Shown: positions 33,650-42,264 of the stretch, one piece after another
Position numbering within the stretch: position 1 is the first letter of the stretch
How the letters are laid out: the number at the start of each line of letters is the position of its first letter
Source: Lachnospiraceae bacterium UBA1721
GTDB lineage: Bacteria > Bacillota > Clostridia > Lachnospirales > Lachnospiraceae
DNA length: 64,000 bases
Assembly: GCA_002317155.1 (NCBI GenBank)
Contig: DCIR01000012.1
Coordinates: forward strand, 1-64,000
Direction: 5' to 3'
Notes under the pieces: model-generated
Seen by the model: only the letters and a program-made list of their open reading frames with translations
Database searches by the model: none
Told to the model about the DNA's origin: nothing
Made by a program: the position numbers and the translations under genes

Positions 33650-34855
33650 TCATTCAATATAACCACTCATGCCGTCACTCATAACTACCGCCCCATCATT
33701 TTTAATCAGGAGCACATCTAAGTCGTAGCTTGCAGCAAGCTCCATACCTTCGTCCTCTCCCATAACAAATATTGCCGTAGTTATCGCATCAGACATAAAT
33801 CCGCTTATGTCAATATCTGACAGACTTTCATATGCTCCCTGAAAATAACTGTCCCATTTTTTATCAGCGGGAATAACCACCGTCACCGAGCAAAGTCCGC
33901 TTTCTGCCGGATAACCTGTCTTAGTATCAAGTATATGATGATACCTCACTCCCTCATATTCGACATAACGCTCATAATCTCCTGACGTAGATATAAAATA
34001 GCTTCCGCTTAAAGACAGCATGGAAATATATTCTTTTTCACCAAAAGGATCCGCTATAGCCACATGCCATTGCTTAGCAGCTTCCTTGTAACCGTAAGTT
34101 AATATACTACCGCCTGCAGCAACCACTCCATAGTCACAGTATTCCTTCAAAATACCATATGCGTCGGCAAGATAGATTCCTTTTCCAACCGCTCCGAGAT
34201 CAAGAATCATTCCCTGAGGGATGTTTATTATATTATTGTCAAATGTAACCTTGTCATACCCACACAGCCCCAGTGCCTGCATTACTTCATTGTCAGTCGG
34301 AAGGGAAAATATATCTGCATCCATCGCCGCTTCATCTATTCCCCAAAGTTCAGCCAAAGCACCTACTGTGATATCAAAAGCTCCGCCCGTACGCTCAGAC
34401 AGTTCCATACAAAGCTCTATATAATCTGCCAGTTTCTCCATGTCTGCATCTTCATCCGAGCTTACCTCAGAAACCGTCAAAGCATATCCATCTGTATTGC
34501 CTGCAGAAGCATTTATAGCATAGATTACAGAGGTATCCTCACGTCTGGACAGAGTATCCTTCTCAAGTTCAATACCGGCCTGATTAAGCATATCCCAGAC
34601 CTTCTCGCCGTTACCTGTTCCCTTTGCTCTGTAACCAGCCGTAACTATCGTTCCCATGATGGTACCGGCACCGGAATAGTCTTCATGTCCCACGCTGCAG
34701 CCAACTGTACTCACTGCCAAAGCAGCAGTCATCATCACTACAGCCATCTTCTTAACAAAGCCGGCTAGCGAATGCTTCTCATATGTTTTTTTATTCTTAA
34801 TGGCTATGTTCTTCATATGCTTATGCATCACTGAGAATTCACTGTTCCAAGTCAT
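33650..34855 (-). CDS. apbE: ApbE-like FAD:protein FMN transferase, lipoprotein
   Basis: A protein of up to 401 residues that links FMN covalently to Thr/Ser of target proteins outside the membrane. A basic region and hydrophobic helix (about 35-50) end in the lipobox STVGC (Cys about 53). ApbE motifs follow: TIMGTIVT, DITVGALAELWG (about 160), LDLGAVGKGIYLAD and MSDAITTAIFVMG (Mg2+ site, about 360). The start is uncertain: ATG 34855 overlaps folBK by 17 bases, and ATGs at 34828 and 34816 are also possible; none has a good ribosome binding site. It follows folBK, so it may be expressed with it. Confidence 0.88.
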   Translation of the reverse strand: MTWNSEFSVMHKHMKNIAIKNKKTYEKHSLAGFVKKMAVVMMTAALAVSTVGCSVGHEDYSGAGTIMGTIVTAGYRAKGTGNGEKVWDMLNQAGIELEKDTLSRREDTSVIYAINASAGNTDGYALTVSEVSSDEDADMEKLADYIELCMELSERTGGAFDITVGALAELWGIDEAAMDADIFSLPTDNEVMQALGLCGYDKVTFDNNIINIPQGMILDLGAVGKGIYLADAYGILKEYCDYGVVAAGGSILTYGYKEAAKQWHVAIADPFGEKEYISMLSLSGSYFISTSGDYERYVEYEGVRYHHILDTKTGYPAESGLCSVTVVIPADKKWDSYFQGAYESLSDIDISGFMSDAITTAIFVMGEDEGMELAASYDLDVLLIKNDGAVVMSDGMSGYIE

Positions 34856-35669
34856 TCAGCATCTGGTTTACTGTTTTACCAAGAATCGGATGTCTGTAAA
34901 ATCCTGCAATCTGTGACATGGGCTTTAACACAAAAAATCTATTCTGCATATCTATGTGAGGAACATTCAAATCCCTGGTAGATATAACTTCCTCATCATA
35001 AAAAACAATGTCTAAATCAAGAGTTCTGGGTCCCCAGTGAATCTCTCTTTTCCTATCAGCCGCCTGCTCAATGGAATGCATAAAATCAAGCAGCTTGGCA
35101 GGTGAAAGCATGGTCTTAACCGCAACAGCGCAATTGATAAAATCATCCTGCTCCACAGGTCCATACGGCTTTGTCACAAGCATATCCGATACCGCGGTAA
35201 CCTTTGTGTGTATCTCGCTATCAAGCGCTTTGATAGCATCATCTAAGTATTTTTGCTTCTCGCCCATATTTGACCCGAGCGATAAATACGCAGTGTGCCA
35301 TGAAAGCTTTCTTTCTACAGATACCGATTCAAACGGAAGCCCTATCGGTGCATCAGGCTTACGGATTTCCAAACAAATCGATTCAACCAAGCTGTATCTG
35401 CTTAGTATTTCTCTGCACAAAAGCTCTGAAATTCTCTCAAGCAGCTTACAGGTATTATTTTTCATATAATCAGTGATAAAGCTGCAAAGCTCAGCATAAT
35501 TAACCGTCTCATCCAGCTCATCTGAGAGAACGTCCTGCTCATCTGAATAAAGGATTATATCAGCATTAATAAAAAAATCCTGTCCGTTAGCTGTCTCCTC
35601 CTCGTACACACCATGATTGGCATATACATTGAGCTCGCGAATTTTTATCACTCTATAATCATTAGTCAT
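34839..35669 (-). CDS. folBK: Fused dihydroneopterin aldolase/HPPK (FolB-FolK)
   Basis: A 276-residue bifunctional folate enzyme. Residues 1-115 are FolB (ELNVYANHGVYEEE, SISLxIRKPDAPIG-like region SICLEIRKPDAPIG); about 120-276 are FolK, with YLSLGSNMGEK, EQDDFINCAV and the pyrophosphokinase signature WGPRTLDLDI. It converts dihydroneopterin to 6-hydroxymethyl-dihydropterin diphosphate. ATG at 35669 with AGGTGA upstream is preferred to the GTG three codons earlier. Partner enzymes FolP, FolE and FolC are encoded 3-6 kb upstream, not adjacent. Confidence 0.94.
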   Translation of the reverse strand: MTNDYRVIKIRELNVYANHGVYEEETANGQDFFINADIILYSDEQDVLSDELDETVNYAELCSFITDYMKNNTCKLLERISELLCREILSRYSLVESICLEIRKPDAPIGLPFESVSVERKLSWHTAYLSLGSNMGEKQKYLDDAIKALDSEIHTKVTAVSDMLVTKPYGPVEQDDFINCAVAVKTMLSPAKLLDFMHSIEQAADRKREIHWGPRTLDLDIVFYDEEVISTRDLNVPHIDMQNRFFVLKPMSQIAGFYRHPILGKTVNQMLNDLEQ

Positions 35670-35695
35670 TGTCTTCACCTACCATTTGGGCAATA

Positions 35696-36106
35696 TTAAG
35701 CCTGCTCGTTAAGAGCCTTCATAAGTGCCTCATAAAATCCGGGATATGTATCTCTGATCATCATAGGTCTTCCTTCTCTTGTGAGGAAGCAATGCTCAGA
35801 ATGGCCTTCACATACAGCCTCGCCGTTCTGGTTGGTCATTGTGTAAACAAGCTTAAGCTTTACACCCTTAAACTCCTGAATCTTAACATCGATATTTACC
35901 AGATCATTGAAGGTTGTGCTCTTCTTGTATTTTGCATCAACAGAAATAACAGGAGAAATAATTCCCTCCTCCTCAAGTCTTGTATAAGGCCAATCGATTT
36001 TTTCCAAATAATCGACTCTCGCCTCCTCCATCCATCTGATGTAATTTGAATGATGAGTTACAAGCATTTTATCTGTTTCATAATACTGAACTTTGTGCTG
36101 ATACAT
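35696..36106 (-). CDS. Acyl-CoA thioesterase, 4HBT family
   Basis: A 136-residue hot-dog protein; YYETDKMLVTHHSNYIRWMEEARVDYL is the 4HBT active-site region (here YETD...HHSNY). Such thioesterases cleave acyl- or hydroxybenzoyl-CoA; the substrate is not predictable. AGGAGA is 6 bases before the ATG. The following folBK gene starts after 26 bases, so the pair is likely cotranscribed. Confidence 0.88.
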   Translation of the reverse strand: MYQHKVQYYETDKMLVTHHSNYIRWMEEARVDYLEKIDWPYTRLEEEGIISPVISVDAKYKKSTTFNDLVNIDVKIQEFKGVKLKLVYTMTNQNGEAVCEGHSEHCFLTREGRPMMIRDTYPGFYEALMKALNEQA

Positions 36107-36172
36107 TTTTCATCTCCTATAATAATTACTATCCTCTGATAACTACTAATTTCTACCGATAACTCCGAATCA

Positions 36173-36736
36173 CTAACCGGTCACTCTTCGCATTATAGCA
36201 TTACCGTTTGTTTTAAGCCATTTATCCCACTTTTTATAGTCAGGAAATACTCTGAGCACCTGCGCATAAAAAGCTTTTGAATGATTCATTTCCAGTCTGT
36301 GGCACAGCTCATGCACCACTACACTATCCAGCACCTCCGGAGGCGTTAGCATCAAAAGGCAATTAAAATTCAAGTTCCCCTTCGCGGAACAGCTGCCCCA
36401 TCTGGTATGCTGCGTGCGTATCGAAATCCGTCCGTAATCAACTCCTATAAGTGGCGCATAATAAGCTACTCGCTCAGGAATAATCTTCTTGGCCTGCTTA
36501 ACAATCGCTTTAAGTTCAGCTTCCGAGAGCGGTTCTACAGGTGCCTGGGCCGCAGCCTGAACCTTCGCCATGTGTTTTTCTATCCATTCGGAATGCTGTT
36601 CCACAAATCGTCTGGCCGATGCATTAGTAGTCAAAAGTGGCACCCTGACAATAATACGTCCGTCAGGCTTAATTTCTATAGCTTTACTGCGCCTTCTGCT
36701 TCGAATTATTTCAATCTCATATAAACAATCGTTCAT
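36173..36736 (-). CDS. SprT/YgjP-like M48 zinc metallopeptidase
   Basis: A 187-residue cytosolic DUF45 protein. VVHELCHRLEMNHSKAFY (about 138-155) contains the zinc motif HELCH and a downstream acidic/His ligand; TRWGSCS (about 108) is the usual upstream motif. Substrate unknown; relatives are proposed DNA-protein crosslink or quality-control proteases. AGGGGA is 5 bases before the ATG, and the gene starts 9 bases after the FliB-like gene. Confidence 0.88.
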   Translation of the reverse strand: MNDCLYEIEIIRSRRRSKAIEIKPDGRIIVRVPLLTTNASARRFVEQHSEWIEKHMAKVQAAAQAPVEPLSEAELKAIVKQAKKIIPERVAYYAPLIGVDYGRISIRTQHTRWGSCSAKGNLNFNCLLMLTPPEVLDSVVVHELCHRLEMNHSKAFYAQVLRVFPDYKKWDKWLKTNGNAIMRRVTG

Positions 36737-36745
36737 AGCAATCCC

Positions 36746-37909
36746 CTAAAACAATTCGTTTCTTATTTTCTGCATTGCTTCTGAGTTAAATACCTTGTTG
36801 TGTGAAAGCAGGCGTTCGTTCTCGGCGATAAATTCGGCAAACTTATCTAAATCAAACTCATCTCCTCGTCCGTCTGCAGTAATAATAAGTACCATCAAAA
36901 ACTGCACATTAAGCATTGCAAGCAAAACAGGCTCAAGGACATAATAATCGATCGACGCATTCAGATAATTCATCTGCAGCTTATATGAAAAATATGACTT
37001 CATCTTATCCATCAGCCAATCATACTTTTCACATATATCATACCAGTTACCCATAAATGCTCTGTCGGCCCCGCTCTCAGTAATCTTACCGAACTGCTTC
37101 TTGTACGACTTAATTATCTTATGCATTTTAGGATGATACATTTTCAAATATTCCTCAGGAATATTCTGATAAATCAGTTCATTGATAAAACTCATCGGGA
37201 AAAACGGGTAATCCTGCGTTTCCTCTTCAGTCCTCAATTTTAATATTACAGGCCAAATATCTTCATCATCCTGCTCAAGTTCCTCTATATCGAAAGGCAT
37301 GTATCTCGCACCTTCAATGTCATCTCTCACCAGATGCTGATGCATTGCAAAAACATGAGCAAAAATATTTCTCTCTATTATCCACAATGACTCATCACAG
37401 TTCCAAAGATACTCAAGCACCCTTGCCAGGTCATCGCGTAAATCTAACACAAAATCATCGTAGACATCATCTATATTCCAGTATATCGGCATGTCATCCG
37501 GAGCAGGAACAAGCTCAAGCATTCCCTCTGTTTCCACAAACATTAATGCAGCTGCTATGCACGACAGATCAATCATTCCATAATGATACTCCCCATAGGC
37601 CACCGTATTTCTCGGATAAAGTCTGCAAACCTTAGGCATATATTCTGATTGACCATTACATTGAAGCTTGCACAATCCCTCTTTACTGAGATTACAGCAC
37701 TTACCGAGCAAGGTCCTAAGAACAATATCTCCCTCTCGATTGCGTGTCAGCTTAAGATTAAGCTTAGCTCCCTCAACACCTTTTACCGCAGCATAATGTT
37801 CGAGTGTCTCCGAATCAACAGGCATATCCCACGCTCGGCAGCAGTTATCGGGACACTTGTCTGCCAGACATGTAAAATTTTCAAAAAAAGAAATCACTTC
37901 ACCATTCAT
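36746..37909 (-). CDS. FliB-like flagellin lysine-N-methylase
   Basis: A 387-residue protein with N-terminal Cys motifs FTCLADKCPDNCCRAWDMPVD (about 13-32), GKCCNL, GLCKLQC and KVCRLYPRN, which fit FliB, an enzyme that methylates Lys residues of flagellin using SAM, probably with an iron-sulfur cluster. No other flagellar gene is in the window, so the target is not clear. The start ATG has no good ribosome binding site. It is followed by the M48 peptidase gene after 9 bases and faces the NusG-II gene across a 49-base divergent gap. Confidence 0.82.
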   Translation of the reverse strand: MNGEVISFFENFTCLADKCPDNCCRAWDMPVDSETLEHYAAVKGVEGAKLNLKLTRNREGDIVLRTLLGKCCNLSKEGLCKLQCNGQSEYMPKVCRLYPRNTVAYGEYHYGMIDLSCIAAALMFVETEGMLELVPAPDDMPIYWNIDDVYDDFVLDLRDDLARVLEYLWNCDESLWIIERNIFAHVFAMHQHLVRDDIEGARYMPFDIEELEQDDEDIWPVILKLRTEEETQDYPFFPMSFINELIYQNIPEEYLKMYHPKMHKIIKSYKKQFGKITESGADRAFMGNWYDICEKYDWLMDKMKSYFSYKLQMNYLNASIDYYVLEPVLLAMLNVQFLMVLIITADGRGDEFDLDKFAEFIAENERLLSHNKVFNSEAMQKIRNELF

Positions 37910-37958
37910 ATTTGATATACTCTATTTAGAATTATTCACCCTTAACATCATACGCAAA

Positions 37959-38381
37959 ATGGATAAGAAAAAATACTCAAATATTACTGAAAACAGAAAA
38001 ATATATATTGCCACAGTCATTCTTACATTGCTGATACTTTCATCCGTTATTGCCTTGACACTCATACATATAAAAGGCAGTAATCGCAATATCGCAACCA
38101 TCTATGTCGATGGAGCTGAATATATGCAATATGACCTCTCTCAGACTGAGGATATGATTTTCACAATCACCGCATCAAACGGCTCTCATAACACTGTCGA
38201 GATAAAAGATCATAATATACATATGCTTACCGCAGAATGCAGTAATAATCTATGTGTAAAACAGGGATGGGCAATAGACACAGCTTTACCTATCGTATGC
38301 CTTCCCAATAATGTAGTAATAGTCATCAGCCGTAACGATATCACCAAGGAGAACAACGATTACGATGCAATCACGTACTAA
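37959..38381 (+). CDS. NusG domain II-containing membrane protein (EetA-like)
   Basis: A 140-residue protein with one N-terminal membrane helix (about 15-35) and an extracellular NusG-II-like beta domain ending ECSNNLCVKQGWAIDTALPIVCLPNNVVI; the two Cys (about 100 and 118) may form a disulfide. Similar proteins (EetA of Listeria, as I recall) sit next to a Gx transporter gene in flavin-based extracellular electron transfer loci. Start ATG at 37959 is chosen because it gives a normal signal-anchor; no clear ribosome binding site. It overlaps the Gx gene by 17 bases. Confidence 0.75.
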   Translation: MDKKKYSNITENRKIYIATVILTLLILSSVIALTLIHIKGSNRNIATIYVDGAEYMQYDLSQTEDMIFTITASNGSHNTVEIKDHNIHMLTAECSNNLCVKQGWAIDTALPIVCLPNNVVIVISRNDITKENNDYDAITY

Positions 38382-38892
38382 TACCCGCGTCAATATTGCC
38401 GTACTGGCGATGTTTGCCGCATTGTCATTCGGAATCTATGCCCTTGAGACACTTATTCCGAATCCTATACCGATCCCCGGAATCAAACTGGGATTGTCCA
38501 ATATAATAGTACTGGTTGTTCTTAACCGCTATGGCTGCAAGGAAGCATCTTTGGTTCTGGTAGTGCGCCTTTTACTGTCGATGCTTTTATTCGGCACACT
38601 GTTAAGCCTTCTTTATTCTGCAGTCGGCGGAATACTCTGCCTCGGTGTCGAAACAGTTCTGGATAAGCTTTTTAATAAGAAATACATTTTCATCACAGCT
38701 GCCTTCGGAGCATTGTTCCATAATATCGGGCAGCTCATTGTAGCATTCATAATTACACGCTCACCGGGCATGCTAATTTATGTACCGTATCTGGTAATTG
38801 CCGGAATAATAACCGGCTTCCTGACCGGACTATGCGCATTTCTTGTAATCAAAAAACTTCCAAAGTCTGATCAGCACACTATACATTCATAA
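38365..38892 (+). CDS. Gx transporter family protein (EetB-like)
   Basis: A 175-residue protein with five or six membrane helices. PIPGIKLGLSNIIVLVVL near the N-terminus and GALFHNIGQL near residue 115 are typical of the Gx transporter family (also annotated heptaprenyl diphosphate synthase component I), an ECF S-component-like fold. It is coupled to the upstream NusG-II gene by a 17-base overlap. Its 3' end overlaps the opposing folP gene by 14 bases, with no terminator between. Substrate unknown; a role in flavin-based electron transfer is inferred by analogy. Confidence 0.85.
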   Translation: MQSRTNTRVNIAVLAMFAALSFGIYALETLIPNPIPIPGIKLGLSNIIVLVVLNRYGCKEASLVLVVRLLLSMLLFGTLLSLLYSAVGGILCLGVETVLDKLFNKKYIFITAAFGALFHNIGQLIVAFIITRSPGMLIYVPYLVIAGIITGFLTGLCAFLVIKKLPKSDQHTIHS

Positions 38893-39700
38893 TTGCTTCA
38901 GTCATCTTGATAGCTCTGACATTTTCCTTGATGTCATGAACTCGTACAAATGCAGCGCCCTTCATCACTCCGACAACGGTTGTTGCAAGTGTACCCTCTA
39001 CTCTTTCATTGGAAGGTAAATCCAATGTTAGTCCGACTACTGACTTACGACTGGTTCCAAGAAGTATCGGACATCCAAACTCATGAAGTGAATCAAGTCT
39101 CTTAATGCATTCCAAATTATTTTCATAGCTCTTCGCAAAGCCGACTCCGGGATCAAGAATAATCTTATCCTTATCTATTCCGGCCTTATGCGCTATATCA
39201 ACTATAGACTTCATATCCTGCATATACTCAGAATAAAAATCACTATATTCTGCGGACGGTCTGTTATGCATAAGGCAGCAGGGCAGTTTACTGTCAGCTA
39301 TCACCTTCGCCATAGTATCATTCTTATCCTCATTCGGATATTTAAGTCCCCAGATATCATTAATCAGATCTATTCCGGATGATATTCCCGCGCGAGCAAC
39401 TCCTGCCTTGTAGGTATCAAGAGATATAGGTACATCAAAACGCTTCTTAACCGCTTCGATTACAGGTACTACTCTACCTATCTCTTCCTCATCAGATATA
39501 AGCGTGTATCCCGGTCTGGTAGACTCTCCGCCTATATCAAGAATATCCATTCCGTCGTTAAGCATCTGCTCAACATATGCCAGTGCCCTATCAACATCAT
39601 TCCACTTTCCACCATCAGAAAAAGAATCCGGTGTGACGTTTAATATACCCATAACATAGCAGTGATTGGCTGTATCAAATTCTTTTCCGCCTATAAGCAT
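38879..39700 (-). CDS. folP: Dihydropteroate synthase
   Basis: A 273-residue TIM-barrel enzyme that joins p-aminobenzoate to dihydropterin diphosphate; the target of sulfonamides. Signatures: MGILNVTPDSFSDGG (about 17-31), DIGGESTRPG (about 56-65), DPGVGFAKS (about 190) and GTSRKS (about 218). GAGGAG is 7 bases before the ATG at 39700; the TTG two codons earlier is rejected. Last gene of the folC-folE-folP cluster, although a hairpin lies between folE and folP. Confidence 0.95.
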   Translation of the reverse strand: MLIGGKEFDTANHCYVMGILNVTPDSFSDGGKWNDVDRALAYVEQMLNDGMDILDIGGESTRPGYTLISDEEEIGRVVPVIEAVKKRFDVPISLDTYKAGVARAGISSGIDLINDIWGLKYPNEDKNDTMAKVIADSKLPCCLMHNRPSAEYSDFYSEYMQDMKSIVDIAHKAGIDKDKIILDPGVGFAKSYENNLECIKRLDSLHEFGCPILLGTSRKSVVGLTLDLPSNERVEGTLATTVVGVMKGAAFVRVHDIKENVRAIKMTEAIMNV

Positions 39701-39789
39701 TTCCAAACTCCTCTATAAAAAATAATCTCACATGCAAAAATCATTCTATATGAACAAATAATCTCACCATCAAAAACTTCTCATTACAT

Positions 39790-39833
39790 GAAATAAACCA
39801 CGGTCTACGGAAAACTGTCCGTCAGCCCGTGGT
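39790..39833 (-). terminator. Terminator after folE
   Basis: ACCACGG / CCGTGGT outer stem with an inner ACGG / CCGT pairing; minus-strand tail TTATTTC. It would separate folE from folP. Confidence 0.6.
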
Positions 39834-39843
39834 CTGTTATTAG

Positions 39844-40398
39844 TTACGCCTTAAGCATGTCATAAAACTGTCTCTTAAGGCTCTCGTTCTCTTCGAATAC
39901 CCCTCTGGTAGCAACTGTCAGTGTCTTACTTCCGGGCTTCTTGACACCTCTCATAGTCATGCAAAGGTGCTCAGCCTCAAGAACCACCATCACTCCGCTG
40001 GGCTCGAGACAATCCATGATTGCGTCTGCAATCTGTCCTGTCATACGCTCCTGAATCTGAAGTCTTCTCGCATAAATCTCTACTGTTCTTGCAAGCTTAC
40101 TGATTCCTACCACCTTATCCTTAGGTATATATGCAATATGCGCTTTTCCAAAGAAGGGCATCATATGATGCTCGCACATTGAGTAGAAGGTTATATCCTT
40201 CTCCATTACCATCTCGCTGTTATCTACACTAAAAACCTTAGATAATACTTCAGCCGGGTCCTGTTCATATCCGCCGCACACTTCTTCGTACATTCTGGCT
40301 ATGCGGTCCGGTGTGTCCAAAAGACCTTCTCTGGTAATATCTTCACCTATACCTTCAAGGAGTAATTTTACTCCTTCTCTTATCTTGTCCTGATCCAT
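39844..40398 (-). CDS. folE: GTP cyclohydrolase I
   Basis: A 184-residue enzyme making dihydroneopterin triphosphate from GTP, the first step of folate synthesis. Zinc and active-site residues are in MCEHHMMPFFGKAHIAYIP (about 72-90), RLQIQERMTGQIA and HLCMTMRGV (about 142). GGAG lies about 10 bases before the ATG. The start is within the 3' end of folC (44-base overlap), so translation is coupled. Confidence 0.95.
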   Translation of the reverse strand: MDQDKIREGVKLLLEGIGEDITREGLLDTPDRIARMYEEVCGGYEQDPAEVLSKVFSVDNSEMVMEKDITFYSMCEHHMMPFFGKAHIAYIPKDKVVGISKLARTVEIYARRLQIQERMTGQIADAIMDCLEPSGVMVVLEAEHLCMTMRGVKKPGSKTLTVATRGVFEENESLKRQFYDMLKA

Positions 40399-41704
40399 CC
40401 TGAATAAGCTCCATCATTTTACCCAGATACGACAATGAACCAAATACAATGATTACACCATCTCTTCCGGCCATAAGACTTGCCATCTCAAGAGCCTCCT
40501 CAGGTGAATCTGCTGTCGTAACCTTGGGATTGTATTTACTGACTGTTTCTGCAAGTGTAAGTGCAGACAGCGCTCTCGGATTATTCTGAGGAGTCACGGT
40601 AAATATACATTCTGCCTTCGCTGCAGTAATCTCCGCCACTTTCTCATATTCTTTATCCTTTAGCATACCCATTATATAAATGATTCTGCTATTTGTAAAA
40701 TAGAAATCTATAGATTCTGCAAGTCTTACCGCAGCTTCCTCATTATGCGCCCCATCCAAAATAATGCATGGACGGTCTGCAACCACCTGAAACCTCACAG
40801 GCCACTCAGTATTCTTTAGTCCGTTTCTGAGTGCTTCGTCGGTTATTTTTACGCCCTTTTGTCTGAGTGCCTCTATTGCTTCTATTGCAAGAGCCGCATT
40901 TTTTTGCTGATATCTTCCAAGCAGCGACAGTTCCAATCGCTTATATCCTTTATATGAAAATACCTGCTTTATTCTTCCTTTGTTAAGCCCGCCATCCTTA
41001 AAGCCTGCTGCCTTTTCGGATTTGATAGCATCCTCATTCACTACGCTCAGCGCACAGCCACATTCTGCCGCCTTAGCTTCAATAACATGCGCTGCTTCAG
41101 AATGCTGATACTGAGAAACCACCAGGCTTCCCTTTTTAATTATTCCTGCCTTCTGCGCCGCAATCTCTCCTAAGCTATTGCCCAAATATCCCATATGATC
41201 GTAACTGATTGACGCAAGCACACATACCAATGGAGCCGGTATTATATTGGTAGCATCGAGCAAACCGCCCATACCGACTTCGAGAGTTACGTAATCACAC
41301 TTTTTTTCCTTAAAATACCAAAAGGCGAGTGCAGTCTCAGCCTCAAATGCTGAAGGAGTATCCTCTCCTGCCGCAGCCATCTTCTCAATAGTTGATTTAA
41401 GTATTTCCACGCCCTTTACAAGCATAGCCTCGGAAATCTTTTTAGAATTGACCTGAAAACGTTCTTTGTAATCTGATATGGTAGGAGAAATATATCTGCC
41501 GACTCTGTAGCCTGCTTCTTTTAATATCTCAGATATAAATGCAAGAGTGCTTCCCTTACCATTGGTTCCCGCAATATGTATAAACTTAAGATCATCCTGT
41601 GGATTACCCATATACGCTAACAGGCAGGCTATTCGTTCCAGCCCCGGTCTGATACCTGAGCCCTGCAGCGTCAACATATAATCCATTGCTTCAGCTGATT
41701 TCAC
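40355..41704 (-). CDS. folC: Folylpolyglutamate synthase/dihydrofolate synthase
   Basis: A 449-residue Mur-ligase-type enzyme that adds Glu to dihydropteroate and folates. ATP site AGTNGKGST (about 45-53), then DYVTLEVGMGGLLDATN, ISYDHMGYLGNSL, IILDGAHNEEA (about 315). The start is GTG at 41704, six bases behind AGGAGG; in-frame ATGs further upstream (41719, 41746) fall in or before that ribosome binding site. First gene of the folC-folE-folP cluster. Confidence 0.93.
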   Translation of the reverse strand: MKSAEAMDYMLTLQGSGIRPGLERIACLLAYMGNPQDDLKFIHIAGTNGKGSTLAFISEILKEAGYRVGRYISPTISDYKERFQVNSKKISEAMLVKGVEILKSTIEKMAAAGEDTPSAFEAETALAFWYFKEKKCDYVTLEVGMGGLLDATNIIPAPLVCVLASISYDHMGYLGNSLGEIAAQKAGIIKKGSLVVSQYQHSEAAHVIEAKAAECGCALSVVNEDAIKSEKAAGFKDGGLNKGRIKQVFSYKGYKRLELSLLGRYQQKNAALAIEAIEALRQKGVKITDEALRNGLKNTEWPVRFQVVADRPCIILDGAHNEEAAVRLAESIDFYFTNSRIIYIMGMLKDKEYEKVAEITAAKAECIFTVTPQNNPRALSALTLAETVSKYNPKVTTADSPEEALEMASLMAGRDGVIIVFGSLSYLGKMMELIQDGSGQDKRRSKITP

Positions 41705-41733
41705 AATATTCCTCCTCATGTGAATATAAACAA

Positions 41734-41757
41734 AAGAACCTCGCAAGCGAGATTCTT
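41734..41757 (-). terminator. Terminator after the PH-like gene
   Basis: Minus-strand AAGAATCTCGC / GCGAGGTTCTT with one G-U pair, then TTTGTTTAT. The same stem sequence is used in the terminators at 15122 and 48591. Confidence 0.8.
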
Positions 41758-41794
41758 TTATAATAATTATATTGCTATAATATTGTTCTTTTGT

Positions 41795-42181
41795 TTATAG
41801 ACCATGACCGATGGCATCATGGATATCACCCATCTCACCTGTTCCGATATCCAGCATGTTAACTGTACGGCGCTTAAGTCTTGCTTCCTCAGAAGCTCTT
41901 AATATGAACTCCTTAATCTCTCTGCAGTGCTTAACATGCTTGATTTCCAATGTAGGATGTGTAGTATCTCCTGTGTAGCAGATAATAGTTCCTACCTTAA
42001 CCATCTTTTCAGCAAGGCTTCTGGTCATCTCTACGTCCTGCACCTTATACATATAGCAGTCATTCTCAGTAGTCTTAAACAGACCCTCAGTGATGGTAAT
42101 CATATCATCTACAATATGATACTTGGTAAATGTAAAAGGTAATCCGAAAAACAACCAACGCTTTCTTTCATTAAATTCCAT
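41795..42181 (-). CDS. Bacterial PH-domain (YdbT-like) protein
   Basis: A 128-residue soluble protein. RKRWLFFGLPFTFTKYHIVDDMITITEGLFKTTENDCYMYKVQDVEMTRSLAEKMVKVGTI is a bacterial PH domain (bPH_2) layout with no membrane helices. Ligand unknown. GGAGGG is 8 bases before the ATG. It is transcribed alone. Confidence 0.8.
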   Translation of the reverse strand: MEFNERKRWLFFGLPFTFTKYHIVDDMITITEGLFKTTENDCYMYKVQDVEMTRSLAEKMVKVGTIICYTGDTTHPTLEIKHVKHCREIKEFILRASEEARLKRRTVNMLDIGTGEMGDIHDAIGHGL

Positions 42182-42264
42182 CTATGCTACCCTCCGCATA
42201 AGTAATAAAACAAATAAGCAATAAAGCAAATTAGTAATTACTCAAATAAATAATAAATCAATTA

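Noticed and set aside
40355..41746. ATG start at 41746 or 41719 for folC
   Set aside because: AGGAGG stands six bases before the GTG at 41704, and the ATG at 41719 overlaps this ribosome binding site.
41705..41794. Tetrahydrofolate riboswitch before folC
   Set aside because: The gap is mostly the terminator of the previous gene; no riboswitch core was recognised.
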